Part shown: one piece after another, positions 1-6,096 of the stretch | How the letters are laid out: each line of letters begins with the position of its first letter | How positions within the stretch are numbered: position 1 is the stretch's first letter | Assembly: GCA_002351795.1 (NCBI GenBank) | Contig: DEHG01000114.1 | Span: 15,015-22,577, forward strand | Direction of reading: 5' to 3' | Source of the DNA: Ruminococcaceae bacterium UBA2806 | Lineage (GTDB): Bacteria > Bacillota > Clostridia > Oscillospirales > Acutalibacteraceae | DNA: 7,563 nucleotides | Notes under the pieces: model-generated | Database searches by the model: none | Told to the model about the DNA's origin: nothing | The model's input: the letters and a program-made list of their open reading frames with translations, nothing else | Translations under genes and position numbers: made by a program

Positions 1-3000
1 CCGCACAAGGAGGAGGTCTACTCTCCCCTGCTCTATCCGTGGTTTATGGCATCCGTTTCCAAAAGCAGGATACTGTATGCTATGCTTGACTGTGCAGCCG
101 TTATGGAGGATGATGAAAAGATAGACTTCATCTGCGAACGCTTAACGGAATTTGATGCCAATGACAGATCATACGCATTAACAGAGATCGGAAATTCACT
201 CCGCACACCGAAGCAGCGTGAAACTGTCATCAATGCCGTTGCCGACAAGGAAAGCGGTACAAGAAGAAATGCCGTAGAAATACTGAAAAAAACGGGACTG
301 AGTGACAGTGAATATCAGGTGATCGAGGGTTTTGCAAAATACAAAACAGCCAATCTGCGCTCAGGAGTTATCACTCTGCTTAAAATGCGAAAGGATAAAG
401 AGCTTGAAGAAAGCATTATCCGCATGCTGTCATATGATAATGAAAATATCCGTCTTGCATCTCTTGATCTGCTGCAATACGGTATCGGAACCTATACGAA
501 GTACGATTTTTCAGCTTCAAAGCAGGCAGTCAAAAATATAGACTCCCCGACAGAAAGAGAACAGATACTTATAAAAAATATTACCGGTACGGATAATGCC
601 GAGCAGGTCACAAAGGAAAACGGCTACGGTCTGTACGATCCGAAGGCAGAGCTGCCTTTACCCGATTTCAAGCCGGATATCAATGTAGTAAGGGAATACT
701 GTCATATAGATCATGAAGAGATTACCGAAATGTTCCGCAGTCTGCTGCGTATCGTTGACGAAAATTCAGAAAAAGAATTTACCGATTTTTGGGGCGATGA
801 GCATATCCTCGGCAATATGGGCAGCCTTTATATTGTCTATTCCGAAGCAGACAATCCGGAGGAATATGAAAAGAAGGTAGCCTTTTCTGATCTGTGGAAC
901 CGTTTTTATAACGAGGTGATAAAAACACCGCAGCGGTTTTTCTGTTTTGACAATGCAGGGACAAACTTTAATTCCAACGATCTGACAGAACAATCAAGAA
1001 AAAATGCCGCTGAAATAATAAGAGATATTTTCGGCGATCTGGCTGATTATAAGTGGTCATCTATGCTCGGTTCGGAAGATGAACGATTCAGCAGCCGTGA
1101 ATTCCGCAGCCTGTATAACGATGTATGTACATATATAAGAAAGCGTTTTGAGATCAGAACACCGATGAATGTATTGCAGAATTTAGCAGGCTATCTGAGC
1201 CTTTCCTTGAAAAAGGATGATCTGTGGCTCAAAGAGAGAACTAAAGCCTGGTACGGGAACATAGACATGGTGCAGCTTCATAAGTGTGTATTTCTGATGG
1301 ATACACTGATAAAAGAGCTTTACATGAGGCTCAATGAGGACTTTGAAACAAATTTCCGTCTGCTGCACGCCTTTGCCGTGAAGATAGATTTTATCGGACA
1401 TTATGAACACCTTGATTATTACTATTATTTTCCCGACAGCATCCCTGTCCCATACTATATAAAAGCATACCGCAGCGGTATCATTGACCGTGACATTTTC
1501 CTGAAATCCATGTTCAGGCTTAAACGTCTTTCGGATTCTATATCTGAAATGAACACTTTTGTCAGCAATGCGCCGCTAAGATTCAGCATTTATAATCCCC
1601 GAGAAAACAGCAGCATTTTTATTTTATTAAAAGAGGAAGGAAAAACGCTTTGCGATGACGATACCATTCCTCAGGACAGTGAGCTGTATAAAACCGGCAA
1701 TATGTTTGCACAGACCATTTTAGATAAGGTTCTTGATGTGGAGCTGAAACGAGGTGACAGCGAAACGGTATTTTCAAGGTCAATACGCAGCATAAAAAGC
1801 ATATATGGTCTTGAAAGGCTCATAGAGATCCTTAAAGCACTCGGAAATGATACTCTTAAAACAAATATTTACAGCCGTGAAATATCCAAAAAAGACAGTC
1901 TCGCTCATTTATTATCTGTTTGCTATCCTACAGCAAATGATAACGCCGAAAAGCTCAGAAAGATGCTCAAAGGCTCTCAGATAAAAACAGACCGTCTGAT
2001 CGAGGTAGCTATGTTTGCGCCTCAGTGGATAGATATTATTGAGGGCTGCGTCGGTATCGAGGGCATGAAATCCGGCTGCTACTACTTCATGGCGCATACT
2101 GCCGATACGATAGACAACAAGCGTGAAGCCATTATTGCAAAATACACCCCTCTTACAAAAGAAGAACTCAACGGCGGCTGTTTTGATGTAAAATGGTTCT
2201 TTGAAGTGTATGAAACGCTCGGAGCAAAGAATTTCGATAAGCTGTACAAAAGCGCAAAATATTCCTCTTCAAGCAACAGACATACCCGTGCAAGGAAATA
2301 TGCAGATGCGGCTCTCGGCAAAATGGACATTGCCGAAACCGAAAAAACTATAAGCAACAAGAGAAACAAAGACCTTCTCATGGCGCTTGCGATAATCCCC
2401 TCAAAGGATAAAGCGGATATTTTGCAGAGATATGAATTCATACAGAAATTTCTGAAGGAAAGCAAACAGTTCGGCGCACAGCGCAGAGCAAGCGAGGGCG
2501 AAGCCTGTGCATTTGCGCTCAAAAACCTTGCCGTAACAGCTGGCTACAGCGATGAAACAAGACTCACGCTTTCTATGGAAACGGCTCTTGTTCAGGAAAA
2601 CAGCGGTTATTTTGAGCCGACAAATATTTCGGGCTATGATGTAAAGATTACAGTCGATACATCCGGAAAGGCTGCCATATCCGTTGAAAAGGACGGAAAA
2701 AAGCTTAAATCCGTTCCGGCGGCATTGAAGAAAAATAAAGATTTCCTGCTGATAAAGGAATTCTGTGATAAGCTGCGTCAGCAGTACAGCCGTACTGTAA
2801 AAATGTTTGAAACAGCTATGGAGGAGCGTGACCTGTTCACCTTCGGAGAACTGAAAAAACTTAGCGAAAATCCCGTAACAAGGGCTATAACCGAAAATCT
2901 TGTATTTATCAATAAAGAGGATGCACAGATAAGCGGATTGCCGACACAGGCAGGACTGTCTGATCAGAACGGAGAATTGCACAGCGCAGATGAAGAAACA

Positions 3001-3816
3001 AAGCTGCGTGTTGCACATCCCTTTGATCTGTACAAAAACGGCACATGGTCTGATTATCAGAAGCTGCTGCTCTCTCTCGGAAGCAGTGAGGGCAGGAAGC
3101 AGCCGTTCCGTCAGGTATTCCGTGAGCTGTATGTAAAGCTGCCGGAGGAATTGAACAAGGATCGCAGTCTCATGTTTGCGGGCTATCAGATACAGACCAA
3201 GCGCACAGTCGGCGCACTGAAAAGCCGCCGCTGGGTTGCAGATTACGAGGACGGCTTACAGAAGATATATTACAGGGACAATATCATAGCGTCTATCTAT
3301 GCACAGGCTGACTGGTTCTCACCGGGTGATATTGAAGCGCCGACTCTTGAGGGCGTGTTCTTCTACGACAGGAAAACAGGTAAGCTGCTCAGTATTTCCG
3401 AAATCCCCGATGTCATATATTCGGAGATCATGCGTGATGTGGACTTAGCAGTAAGCGTTGCCCATGCAGGCGGAGTTGATCCCGAAACTACTCATTCTAC
3501 CGTTGAAATGCGGCGTGTTATTCTCAGCTTTAATCTTGACCTGTTCGGCATTAAAAATGTCCGCTTTGAAAAGAATCATGCGTTTATCGACGGCAAATAC
3601 GGTACCTACTCCGTTCATCTCGGCAGCGGTGTGATACATAAGCTCGGAGGACATCAGATCAATGTGCTTGCTGTCAGCAGCGGTAAAAAGAGCAAGCTGT
3701 TCCTGCCTTTTATAGACGAGGATCCGAAAACCGCAGAGATCATGACAAAGGTGCTTACCTTTGCAGAGGACGGCAAAATAAAAGACCCGTACATTATGGA
3801 GCAGATCATTAGCTGA
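1..3816 (+). CDS. DUF4132 (YehI/MolR-like) giant protein with HEAT-like N-terminal region, 5' partial
   Basis: Reading frame 1 is open from the first base to the TGA at 3814-3816, giving 1271 visible residues with no stop, so the gene probably begins beyond the left edge. The ATG at 46 is in frame, but the AAGGAGG at 8-14 lies about 31 nt away, too far to serve it. Residues ~40-150 form paired amphipathic helices resembling HEAT repeats. Residues ~840-970 match the DUF4132 pattern as I remember it: a Gly-rich strand region, then 'GKKLKSVPAALKK', then a long helix with 'SRTVKMFETAMEE'. The C-terminal part keeps the 'QPFRQVFRELY', 'SEIMRDVDLAVSVA' and 'YSVHLGSG' blocks (HLGSG at ~1206-1210), then 'LFLPFIDEDPKTAEIMTK'. 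No signal peptide or membrane segment is visible, so it is probably cytoplasmic. The biochemical role is unknown. In E. coli the relative YehI is encoded beside a MoxR-type AAA+ ATPase (YehL), a VWA protein (YehP) and YehQ; such partners could lie to the left. Confidence 0.88.
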   Translation, partial: PHKEEVYSPLLYPWFMASVSKSRILYAMLDCAAVMEDDEKIDFICERLTEFDANDRSYALTEIGNSLRTPKQRETVINAVADKESGTRRNAVEILKKTGLSDSEYQVIEGFAKYKTANLRSGVITLLKMRKDKELEESIIRMLSYDNENIRLASLDLLQYGIGTYTKYDFSASKQAVKNIDSPTEREQILIKNITGTDNAEQVTKENGYGLYDPKAELPLPDFKPDINVVREYCHIDHEEITEMFRSLLRIVDENSEKEFTDFWGDEHILGNMGSLYIVYSEADNPEEYEKKVAFSDLWNRFYNEVIKTPQRFFCFDNAGTNFNSNDLTEQSRKNAAEIIRDIFGDLADYKWSSMLGSEDERFSSREFRSLYNDVCTYIRKRFEIRTPMNVLQNLAGYLSLSLKKDDLWLKERTKAWYGNIDMVQLHKCVFLMDTLIKELYMRLNEDFETNFRLLHAFAVKIDFIGHYEHLDYYYYFPDSIPVPYYIKAYRSGIIDRDIFLKSMFRLKRLSDSISEMNTFVSNAPLRFSIYNPRENSSIFILLKEEGKTLCDDDTIPQDSELYKTGNMFAQTILDKVLDVELKRGDSETVFSRSIRSIKSIYGLERLIEILKALGNDTLKTNIYSREISKKDSLAHLLSVCYPTANDNAEKLRKMLKGSQIKTDRLIEVAMFAPQWIDIIEGCVGIEGMKSGCYYFMAHTADTIDNKREAIIAKYTPLTKEELNGGCFDVKWFFEVYETLGAKNFDKLYKSAKYSSSSNRHTRARKYADAALGKMDIAETEKTISNKRNKDLLMALAIIPSKDKADILQRYEFIQKFLKESKQFGAQRRASEGEACAFALKNLAVTAGYSDETRLTLSMETALVQENSGYFEPTNISGYDVKITVDTSGKAAISVEKDGKKLKSVPAALKKNKDFLLIKEFCDKLRQQYSRTVKMFETAMEERDLFTFGELKKLSENPVTRAITENLVFINKEDAQISGLPTQAGLSDQNGELHSADEETKLRVAHPFDLYKNGTWSDYQKLLLSLGSSEGRKQPFRQVFRELYVKLPEELNKDRSLMFAGYQIQTKRTVGALKSRRWVADYEDGLQKIYYRDNIIASIYAQADWFSPGDIEAPTLEGVFFYDRKTGKLLSISEIPDVIYSEIMRDVDLAVSVAHAGGVDPETTHSTVEMRRVILSFNLDLFGIKNVRFEKNHAFIDGKYGTYSVHLGSGVIHKLGGHQINVLAVSSGKKSKLFLPFIDEDPKTAEIMTKVLTFAEDGKIKDPYIMEQIIS

Positions 3817-3830
3817 GTAAAATATTGAAT

Positions 3831-3837
3831 TTGGAGG
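3831..3837 (+). promoter_or_regulatory. Ribosome binding site fixing the start at ATG 3843
   Basis: TTGGAGG lies 5 nt before ATG 3843. An in-frame TTG at 3825 would put this element inside the coding region and has no Shine-Dalgarno sequence of its own, so the ATG is preferred. Confidence 0.8.
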
Positions 3838-3842
3838 ATCAT

Positions 3843-4187
3843 ATGTTTGATGATGAAGAGAGAGCTGAATTGATTGTTAAAGAATATGGATTTAATTTTG
3901 ATGTTATCAAAAAAAACGATATTATTTCTCTTATAGAGCAGGAGCTATGCAATAAAAACAGAAACGGAAATATGACATTGAGAGTATTGTGCTTTTATCT
4001 TTTTTGTCTTGGAGACATTAATGATGTACATATACTTGAAAAAGCCAAATACAGCAGTTTTGATGCAGGATGTATGATTGATGGCGAATGGATAGATATT
4101 CTCAGAAAGACTGACAACGAATCCGAAAGGCAGTCATTAATTCAAAAAACCACAAACGAGCTTAAAAGCTATTTCAGGATTTGCTGA
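3843..4187 (+). CDS. Small AT-rich hypothetical protein, 114 aa
   Basis: The start at ATG 3843 is set by TTGGAGG 5 nt upstream; the TGA is at 4185-4187. The gene begins 26 nt after the DUF4132 gene with no terminator between, so it is probably co-transcribed. The protein is acidic and soluble, with no signal peptide. It has a helical N-terminal half, a hydrophobic helix ('TLRVLCFYLFCLGDIND') and then 'EKAKYSSFDAGCMIDGEWI'. The arrangement of a leucine-rich helix, an 'AK-SSFDA-C-ID' block and a helical tail recalls small hypothetical proteins with HEAT-like helices that I remember from scattered genomes, some near toxin/immunity loci. This is recollection, not a search result, and I assign no function. 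Hand-counted lines run near 27-32% GC, against about 45-58% in sampled lines of the upstream gene, suggesting a separate origin. Confidence 0.75.
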   Translation: MFDDEERAELIVKEYGFNFDVIKKNDIISLIEQELCNKNRNGNMTLRVLCFYLFCLGDINDVHILEKAKYSSFDAGCMIDGEWIDILRKTDNESERQSLIQKTTNELKSYFRIC

Positions 4188-4206
4188 TAGTTTACTTATA
4201 AGAAAA

Positions 4207-4211
4207 GAGGG
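4207..4211 (+). promoter_or_regulatory. Ribosome binding site supporting a TTG start at 4218
   Basis: GAGGG in the context AAAAGAGGGA sits 6 nt before TTG 4218. The first in-frame ATG is far into the conserved part, so the unusual TTG start is the best choice. Confidence 0.65.
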
Positions 4212-4217
4212 ATACTA

Positions 4218-4535
4218 TTGAATACAGTGGTCATTCCATATTCAAGCATAAGACAGATCAGTGAAAAAGGTATTTCATACGATAATGGAACAATTTGTTT
4301 TTCTGAATGTGTAAAAGCTTTTAATGCCCGACATAATACAAACAGCCCAAAATGTATAGGAGAGAGAAATATTCTTGAAGAACCTCCGTATTTTGAATTA
4401 TACGGAAATGATTGTCAATACAAGATCATATTCGATTCGACCGGATTATTTGCAAATAAGAAAAACAGCCGTCAATTCCACGAACTTCAGAATATTATTC
4501 AGAATTTCAGCTATGGTACAAGAGATATGACCTGA
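4218..4535 (+). CDS. Small AT-rich hypothetical protein, 105 aa, TTG start
   Basis: This frame opens at TTG 4218 behind a GAGGG element and ends with TGA at 4533-4535. It starts 30 nt after the preceding small gene and is followed by the hairpin at 4564-4598, so it looks like the last gene of the DUF4132 unit. The protein is mostly beta in appearance: 'VVIPYSSIRQISEKGISYDNG' strands, a central helix, then 'GERNILEEPPYFELYG', 'YKIIFDSTGLFANKKNS' and a final helix 'FHELQNIIQNF'. These blocks (ERNI--PPYF, then GLFA-KKN, then LQ--I) match a hypothetical protein type I recall from other bacteria, but I cannot name the family. There is no signal peptide or membrane segment. A sampled line is ~35% GC, again below the DUF4132 gene. 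An immunity-like or regulatory accessory role is speculation. Confidence 0.72.
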   Translation: MNTVVIPYSSIRQISEKGISYDNGTICFSECVKAFNARHNTNSPKCIGERNILEEPPYFELYGNDCQYKIIFDSTGLFANKKNSRQFHELQNIIQNFSYGTRDMT

Positions 4536-4563
4536 TAAATTAAACTAACAATTTATAAAAACA

Positions 4564-4598
4564 GCAGGACACCCAATCTTTTAAGATGAGTGTCCTGC
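4564..4598 (+). terminator. Strong hairpin ending the DUF4132 unit, possibly bidirectional
   Basis: A perfect 9-bp stem, GCAGGACAC (4564-4572) with GTGTCCTGC (4590-4598), encloses a second small stem (ATCT 4576-4579 with AGAT 4584-4587). It begins 28 nt after the last small gene. On the plus strand the following sequence is T-rich but interrupted. On the minus strand the stem is followed by a cleaner run of five T (complement of the A run at 4557-4561), so it may stop transcription from both sides. Confidence 0.75.
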
Positions 4599-4656
4599 CG
4601 ATTTATTATGTTTATGTTTTATATTAGTCTACAAAAAGACAAACCAATAACAACGA

Positions 4657-4826
4657 TCAGTACATTAAAAGCAGATAAATTGACGCAAAAAATACCGTTC
4701 CAAGAACAACAAAGATTATATGCGTAAGCTTCTTTTCCCATAATAGTCCGAATTAAAGAATTGAATTGCGCGGCGCTTTGTACCGTTTCTGATAATGGGG
4801 AGATCATCAGTTATGAAATGGAACAT
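4657..4826 (-). pseudogene. Possible frameshifted remnant of a small membrane protein
   Basis: This covers most of the gene-free stretch 4536-4918. On the minus strand a frame opens at ATG 4826 and reads 'MFHFITDDLPIIRNGTKRRA' then '...FFNSDYYGK', stopping soon after. A one-base shift at the GGGAAAA run (about 4732-4738) joins it to a frame reading 'EKKLTHIIFVVLGTVFF...LLLMY', a typical basic-then-hydrophobic membrane helix, ending at TGA 4657-4659. No ribosome binding site was found before the ATG, and no family was recognised. It may be a decayed gene end or chance. Nothing else convincing was seen in this gap apart from the terminator and the promoter region of the next operon. Confidence 0.2.
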
Positions 4827-4853
4827 AATTCATAAAAATATGTCATCAGACGA

Positions 4854-4882
4854 TTGCAAATGATTACAAATAGTGCTATAAT
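4854..4882 (+). promoter_or_regulatory. Sigma-A-type promoter of the toxin-antitoxin operon
   Basis: TTGCAA (4854-4859) and TATAAT (4877-4882) are separated by exactly 17 nt, with an extended -10 element (TGC directly before TATAAT). The predicted transcript start is near 4889, leaving a ~30-nt leader before the antitoxin. Confidence 0.8.
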
Positions 4883-4906
4883 AATCTTAATAACATTACA
4901 TTTGTA
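4865..4906 (+). promoter_or_regulatory. Candidate operator: inverted repeat around the -10 box
   Basis: TACAAAT (4865-4871) and ATTTGTA (4900-4906) are perfect 7-bp inverted arms flanking the -10 box and start region. A near-direct repeat (ATTGCAAAT at 4853 and ATTACAAAT at 4863) overlaps the left arm. RelB-type antitoxins with ribbon-helix-helix domains usually repress their own operon by binding such repeats, so this is the likely autoregulatory site. The arms are AT-rich, so chance is not excluded. Confidence 0.4.
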
Positions 4907-4918
4907 GGAGATGATCAT

Positions 4919-5206
4919 ATGTCAAGTGCATTAGTTCAATTTCGTACCGATGATGAATCAAAGATAAAAGCGATGAGTATCTGTGAAAAGCTTGGAATGG
5001 ATCTTCAGACATATCTCAGAATGTGTTTATCAAGGCTGATTCAGGAAAACGGTGTTCCATTCAGCATGAAAATTGAAAACACAACAAACAAAGGTTTTGA
5101 AGCGTTGAAGAAAGCAAGCAGAATCGCAGAAGAAAACGGTATTTCAGATATGACCTTAGACGAGATCAACGAAGAGATCGCACAGGCAAGAAAGCAAGGT
5201 GAATAA
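4919..5206 (+). CDS. RelB/DinJ-family antitoxin, 95 aa
   Basis: This is the antitoxin of a type II module: it should bind and neutralise the downstream PIN ribonuclease and repress the operon. ATG 4919 follows AGGAG (4906-4910) with an 8-nt spacer. Residues ~4-10 ('ALVQFRT') form the DNA-contacting beta strand of a ribbon-helix-helix fold, followed by two helices with the typical RelB/DinJ pattern 'A-SICEKLGMDLQTYLRMCLSRLI' split over residues ~18-41, then 'NGVPFSM'. The C-terminal part (residues ~55-95) is charged and helical, including 'SDMTLDEINEEIAQARKQ', the part that usually wraps the toxin. The length is normal for the family. Its stop codon (5204-5206) directly abuts the toxin ATG, so translation is probably coupled. 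Confidence 0.88.
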   Translation: MSSALVQFRTDDESKIKAMSICEKLGMDLQTYLRMCLSRLIQENGVPFSMKIENTTNKGFEALKKASRIAEENGISDMTLDEINEEIAQARKQGE

Positions 5207-5623
5207 ATGAAATACTATACTGTAATTGATACCAATGTCCTTGTTTCAGCAATGCTTAAATGGCAGTCAATCCCCGGGAAAATCTTAGAGCTTACCTTTA
5301 ACGGTATTATAATTCCTGTCATTAACGATGAAATCGTCAGTGAATACAGAACTGTATTATCAAGACCAAAATTCAAACTTCCCGAGGAAATAGTCAACGA
5401 TATCATTAGTGAGATCGAAGAAAAAGGCATCTATGTTAATGAAAAAACCTTGGATGAATATCTTCCTGATCCAAAGGACAGAGTATTCTATGAGGTGGTA
5501 ATGGAGGAACGAAACAGTCAAGACGCTTATCTTGTAACAGGAAACATCAAGCATTTTCCGGTAAGACCCTACATAGTCACTCCGAGAAAAATGCTCGATA
5601 TTATTCTTGAAGAAACATTTTAA
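5207..5623 (+). CDS. PIN-domain toxin (COG1569-type, VapC-like ribonuclease), 138 aa
   Basis: This is a predicted toxin of a type II module. PIN proteins are Mg2+-dependent ribonucleases that cut RNA when freed from the antitoxin. The N-terminus 'YYTVIDTNVLVSAML' carries the first catalytic aspartate (D8, with T9/N10). Residues ~42-56 ('EIVSEYRTVLSRPKF') supply the conserved acidic E46. Residues ~88-117 give 'DPKDRVFYEVVMEE' (D88, D91) and 'QDAYLVTGNIKHFP' (D106), the closing block of this PIN branch. The acidic set looks complete, so the enzyme is probably active. The length is typical. ATG 5207 begins on the base after the antitoxin stop, and the Shine-Dalgarno-like sequence (CAAGGTG) lies inside the antitoxin gene. 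Its target RNA cannot be read from the sequence. The pairing with a RelB/DinJ antitoxin rather than a VapB is a known kind of mixed module. Confidence 0.88.
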   Translation: MKYYTVIDTNVLVSAMLKWQSIPGKILELTFNGIIIPVINDEIVSEYRTVLSRPKFKLPEEIVNDIISEIEEKGIYVNEKTLDEYLPDPKDRVFYEVVMEERNSQDAYLVTGNIKHFPVRPYIVTPRKMLDIILEETF

Positions 5624-5633
5624 TACTGTATTC

Positions 5634-5664
5634 AAAAGCATCTGTCTTAACGATAGGTGCTTTT
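5634..5664 (+). terminator. Intrinsic terminator of the toxin-antitoxin operon
   Basis: AAAAGCATCTGTC (5634-5646) pairs with GATAGGTGCTTTT (5652-5664) over 13 positions, with two G-T wobbles and a 5-nt loop. The stem ends in a T run that continues as CTTATT. It begins 10 nt after the toxin stop codon. Confidence 0.85.
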
Positions 5665-5677
5665 CTTATTACGAAAA

Positions 5678-5684
5678 AAGGAGG
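5678..5684 (+). promoter_or_regulatory. Consensus ribosome binding site for ATG 5691
   Basis: AAGGAGG lies 6 nt before ATG 5691. It shows that the true start is 5691 rather than the in-frame ATG at 5607, which falls inside the toxin gene. Confidence 0.8.
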
Positions 5685-5690
5685 ACACCT

Positions 5691-5939
5691 ATGGAATACA
5701 AAAGATTAAACACCATCATCCATTCCATCGAACAGGTCAAGCTGCTTGCAATGAGTATGTATCAGATCTCCGATGAAACAGAATTTCGCAAATACTTTCT
5801 GACGCTTGCCCTGCAGATGGAACGGCTTACAAATGAAACGAGAACAGCAACAGTATTGGATGCTGACATAGACAGGCAGTTCGTCGTCCGGTATCTCCTT
5901 GTAAGTCGTAAATGTCGCACTTTCGAGCCTGTATTCTGA
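5691..5939 (+). CDS. Small helical protein of unknown function, 3' end replaced at a junction
   Basis: ATG 5691 follows a consensus AAGGAGG; the frame ends with TGA at 5937-5939 (82 codons before the stop). About the first 62 residues look like a real protein: two or three amphipathic helices, including 'LNTIIHSIEQVKLLAMSMYQ' and 'FRKYFLTLALQMERLTNETR'. I recognise no family. The last ~20 residues, from about 'FVVRYLL' onward, are the antisense of the permease fragment encoded on the other strand, so the native C-terminus has been lost or replaced near 5877. It lies 13 nt after the terminator of the toxin-antitoxin operon and no separate promoter is obvious, so expression would need read-through or a weak unseen promoter. 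It may be the start of a mobile-element or island gene, left as a relic. Confidence 0.5.
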   Translation: MEYKRLNTIIHSIEQVKLLAMSMYQISDETEFRKYFLTLALQMERLTNETRTATVLDADIDRQFVVRYLLVSRKCRTFEPVF

Positions 5940-6089
5940 AAAGAATTTATCTCCGTAAGCATTGATGCCCGTTCCTGCTATATAAAAGAGGTAAAACATC
6001 AGAAGTGTTACCATTGTCAGAACCGAAGCTGCAATGTAAAACGGAAGATTTGCTCTGATACTGCGGACATATCTTTTATTTAGTTTCAT
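5706..6089 (-). pseudogene. Truncated FtsX-like ABC transporter permease, N-terminal ~71 residues only
   Basis: The minus-strand frame starts at ATG 6089, 7 nt after the ATPase stop (TGA 6099-6097), with GAGG overlapping that stop as a probable ribosome binding site. Residues 1-71 look like the beginning of a large FtsX-like permease: a basic start 'MKLNKRYVRSIRANL', a membrane helix at ~15-38, then the first extracytoplasmic stretch 'FFSEYRLESATFTTYKEIPDDE'. Known relatives continue for several hundred residues with further membrane helices. Here, after about residue 71 (near 5877), the frame only reads the antisense of the plus-strand small gene and stops at 5706 without further membrane segments. 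The permease should therefore be non-functional unless completed elsewhere. Truncation is an inference from gene order and antisense overlap; the lost part is not in this window. Confidence 0.72.
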
Positions 6090-6096
6090 AGCTGCC

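Noticed and set aside
8..48. AAGGAGG at 8-14 with ATG at 46 as the start of the DUF4132 gene
   Set aside because: The spacing of about 31 nt is too long, the frame is open to the window edge, and the residues before the ATG read like protein; the gene more likely begins outside the window.
2082..2522. 146-codon open frame on the minus strand
   Set aside because: It lies wholly antisense to the DUF4132 gene, with Ser/Leu/Ala-rich low-information sequence and no family resemblance.
2401..3018. 205-codon open frame on the minus strand
   Set aside because: It is antisense to the well-supported DUF4132 core, is rich in Cys/Phe/Leu as expected for a shadow frame, and has no recognisable domain.
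3825..3842. TTG 3825 as the start of the first small gene
   Set aside because: The best ribosome binding site (3831-3837) lies inside that extension and is correctly placed for ATG 3843.
4619..4807. 62-codon minus-strand frame
   Set aside because: It has no ribosome binding site and its residues look less protein-like than the two alternative frames that join through a one-base shift; those are reported instead as a possible relic.
5360..5641. 93-codon minus-strand frame across the toxin gene
   Set aside because: It is antisense to the PIN coding region and has no supporting start signals or domain.
4566..5689. Shared AGGACACC at 4566-4573 and 5682-5689 as ends of an inserted element
   Set aside because: Eight bases is too short, one copy belongs to a terminator stem and the other to a ribosome binding site region, and neither coincides with the junction near 5877.
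5607..5690. ATG 5607 as the start of the small gene after the toxin
   Set aside because: It would overlap the toxin end and run through the terminator hairpin; the consensus ribosome binding site supports ATG 5691.
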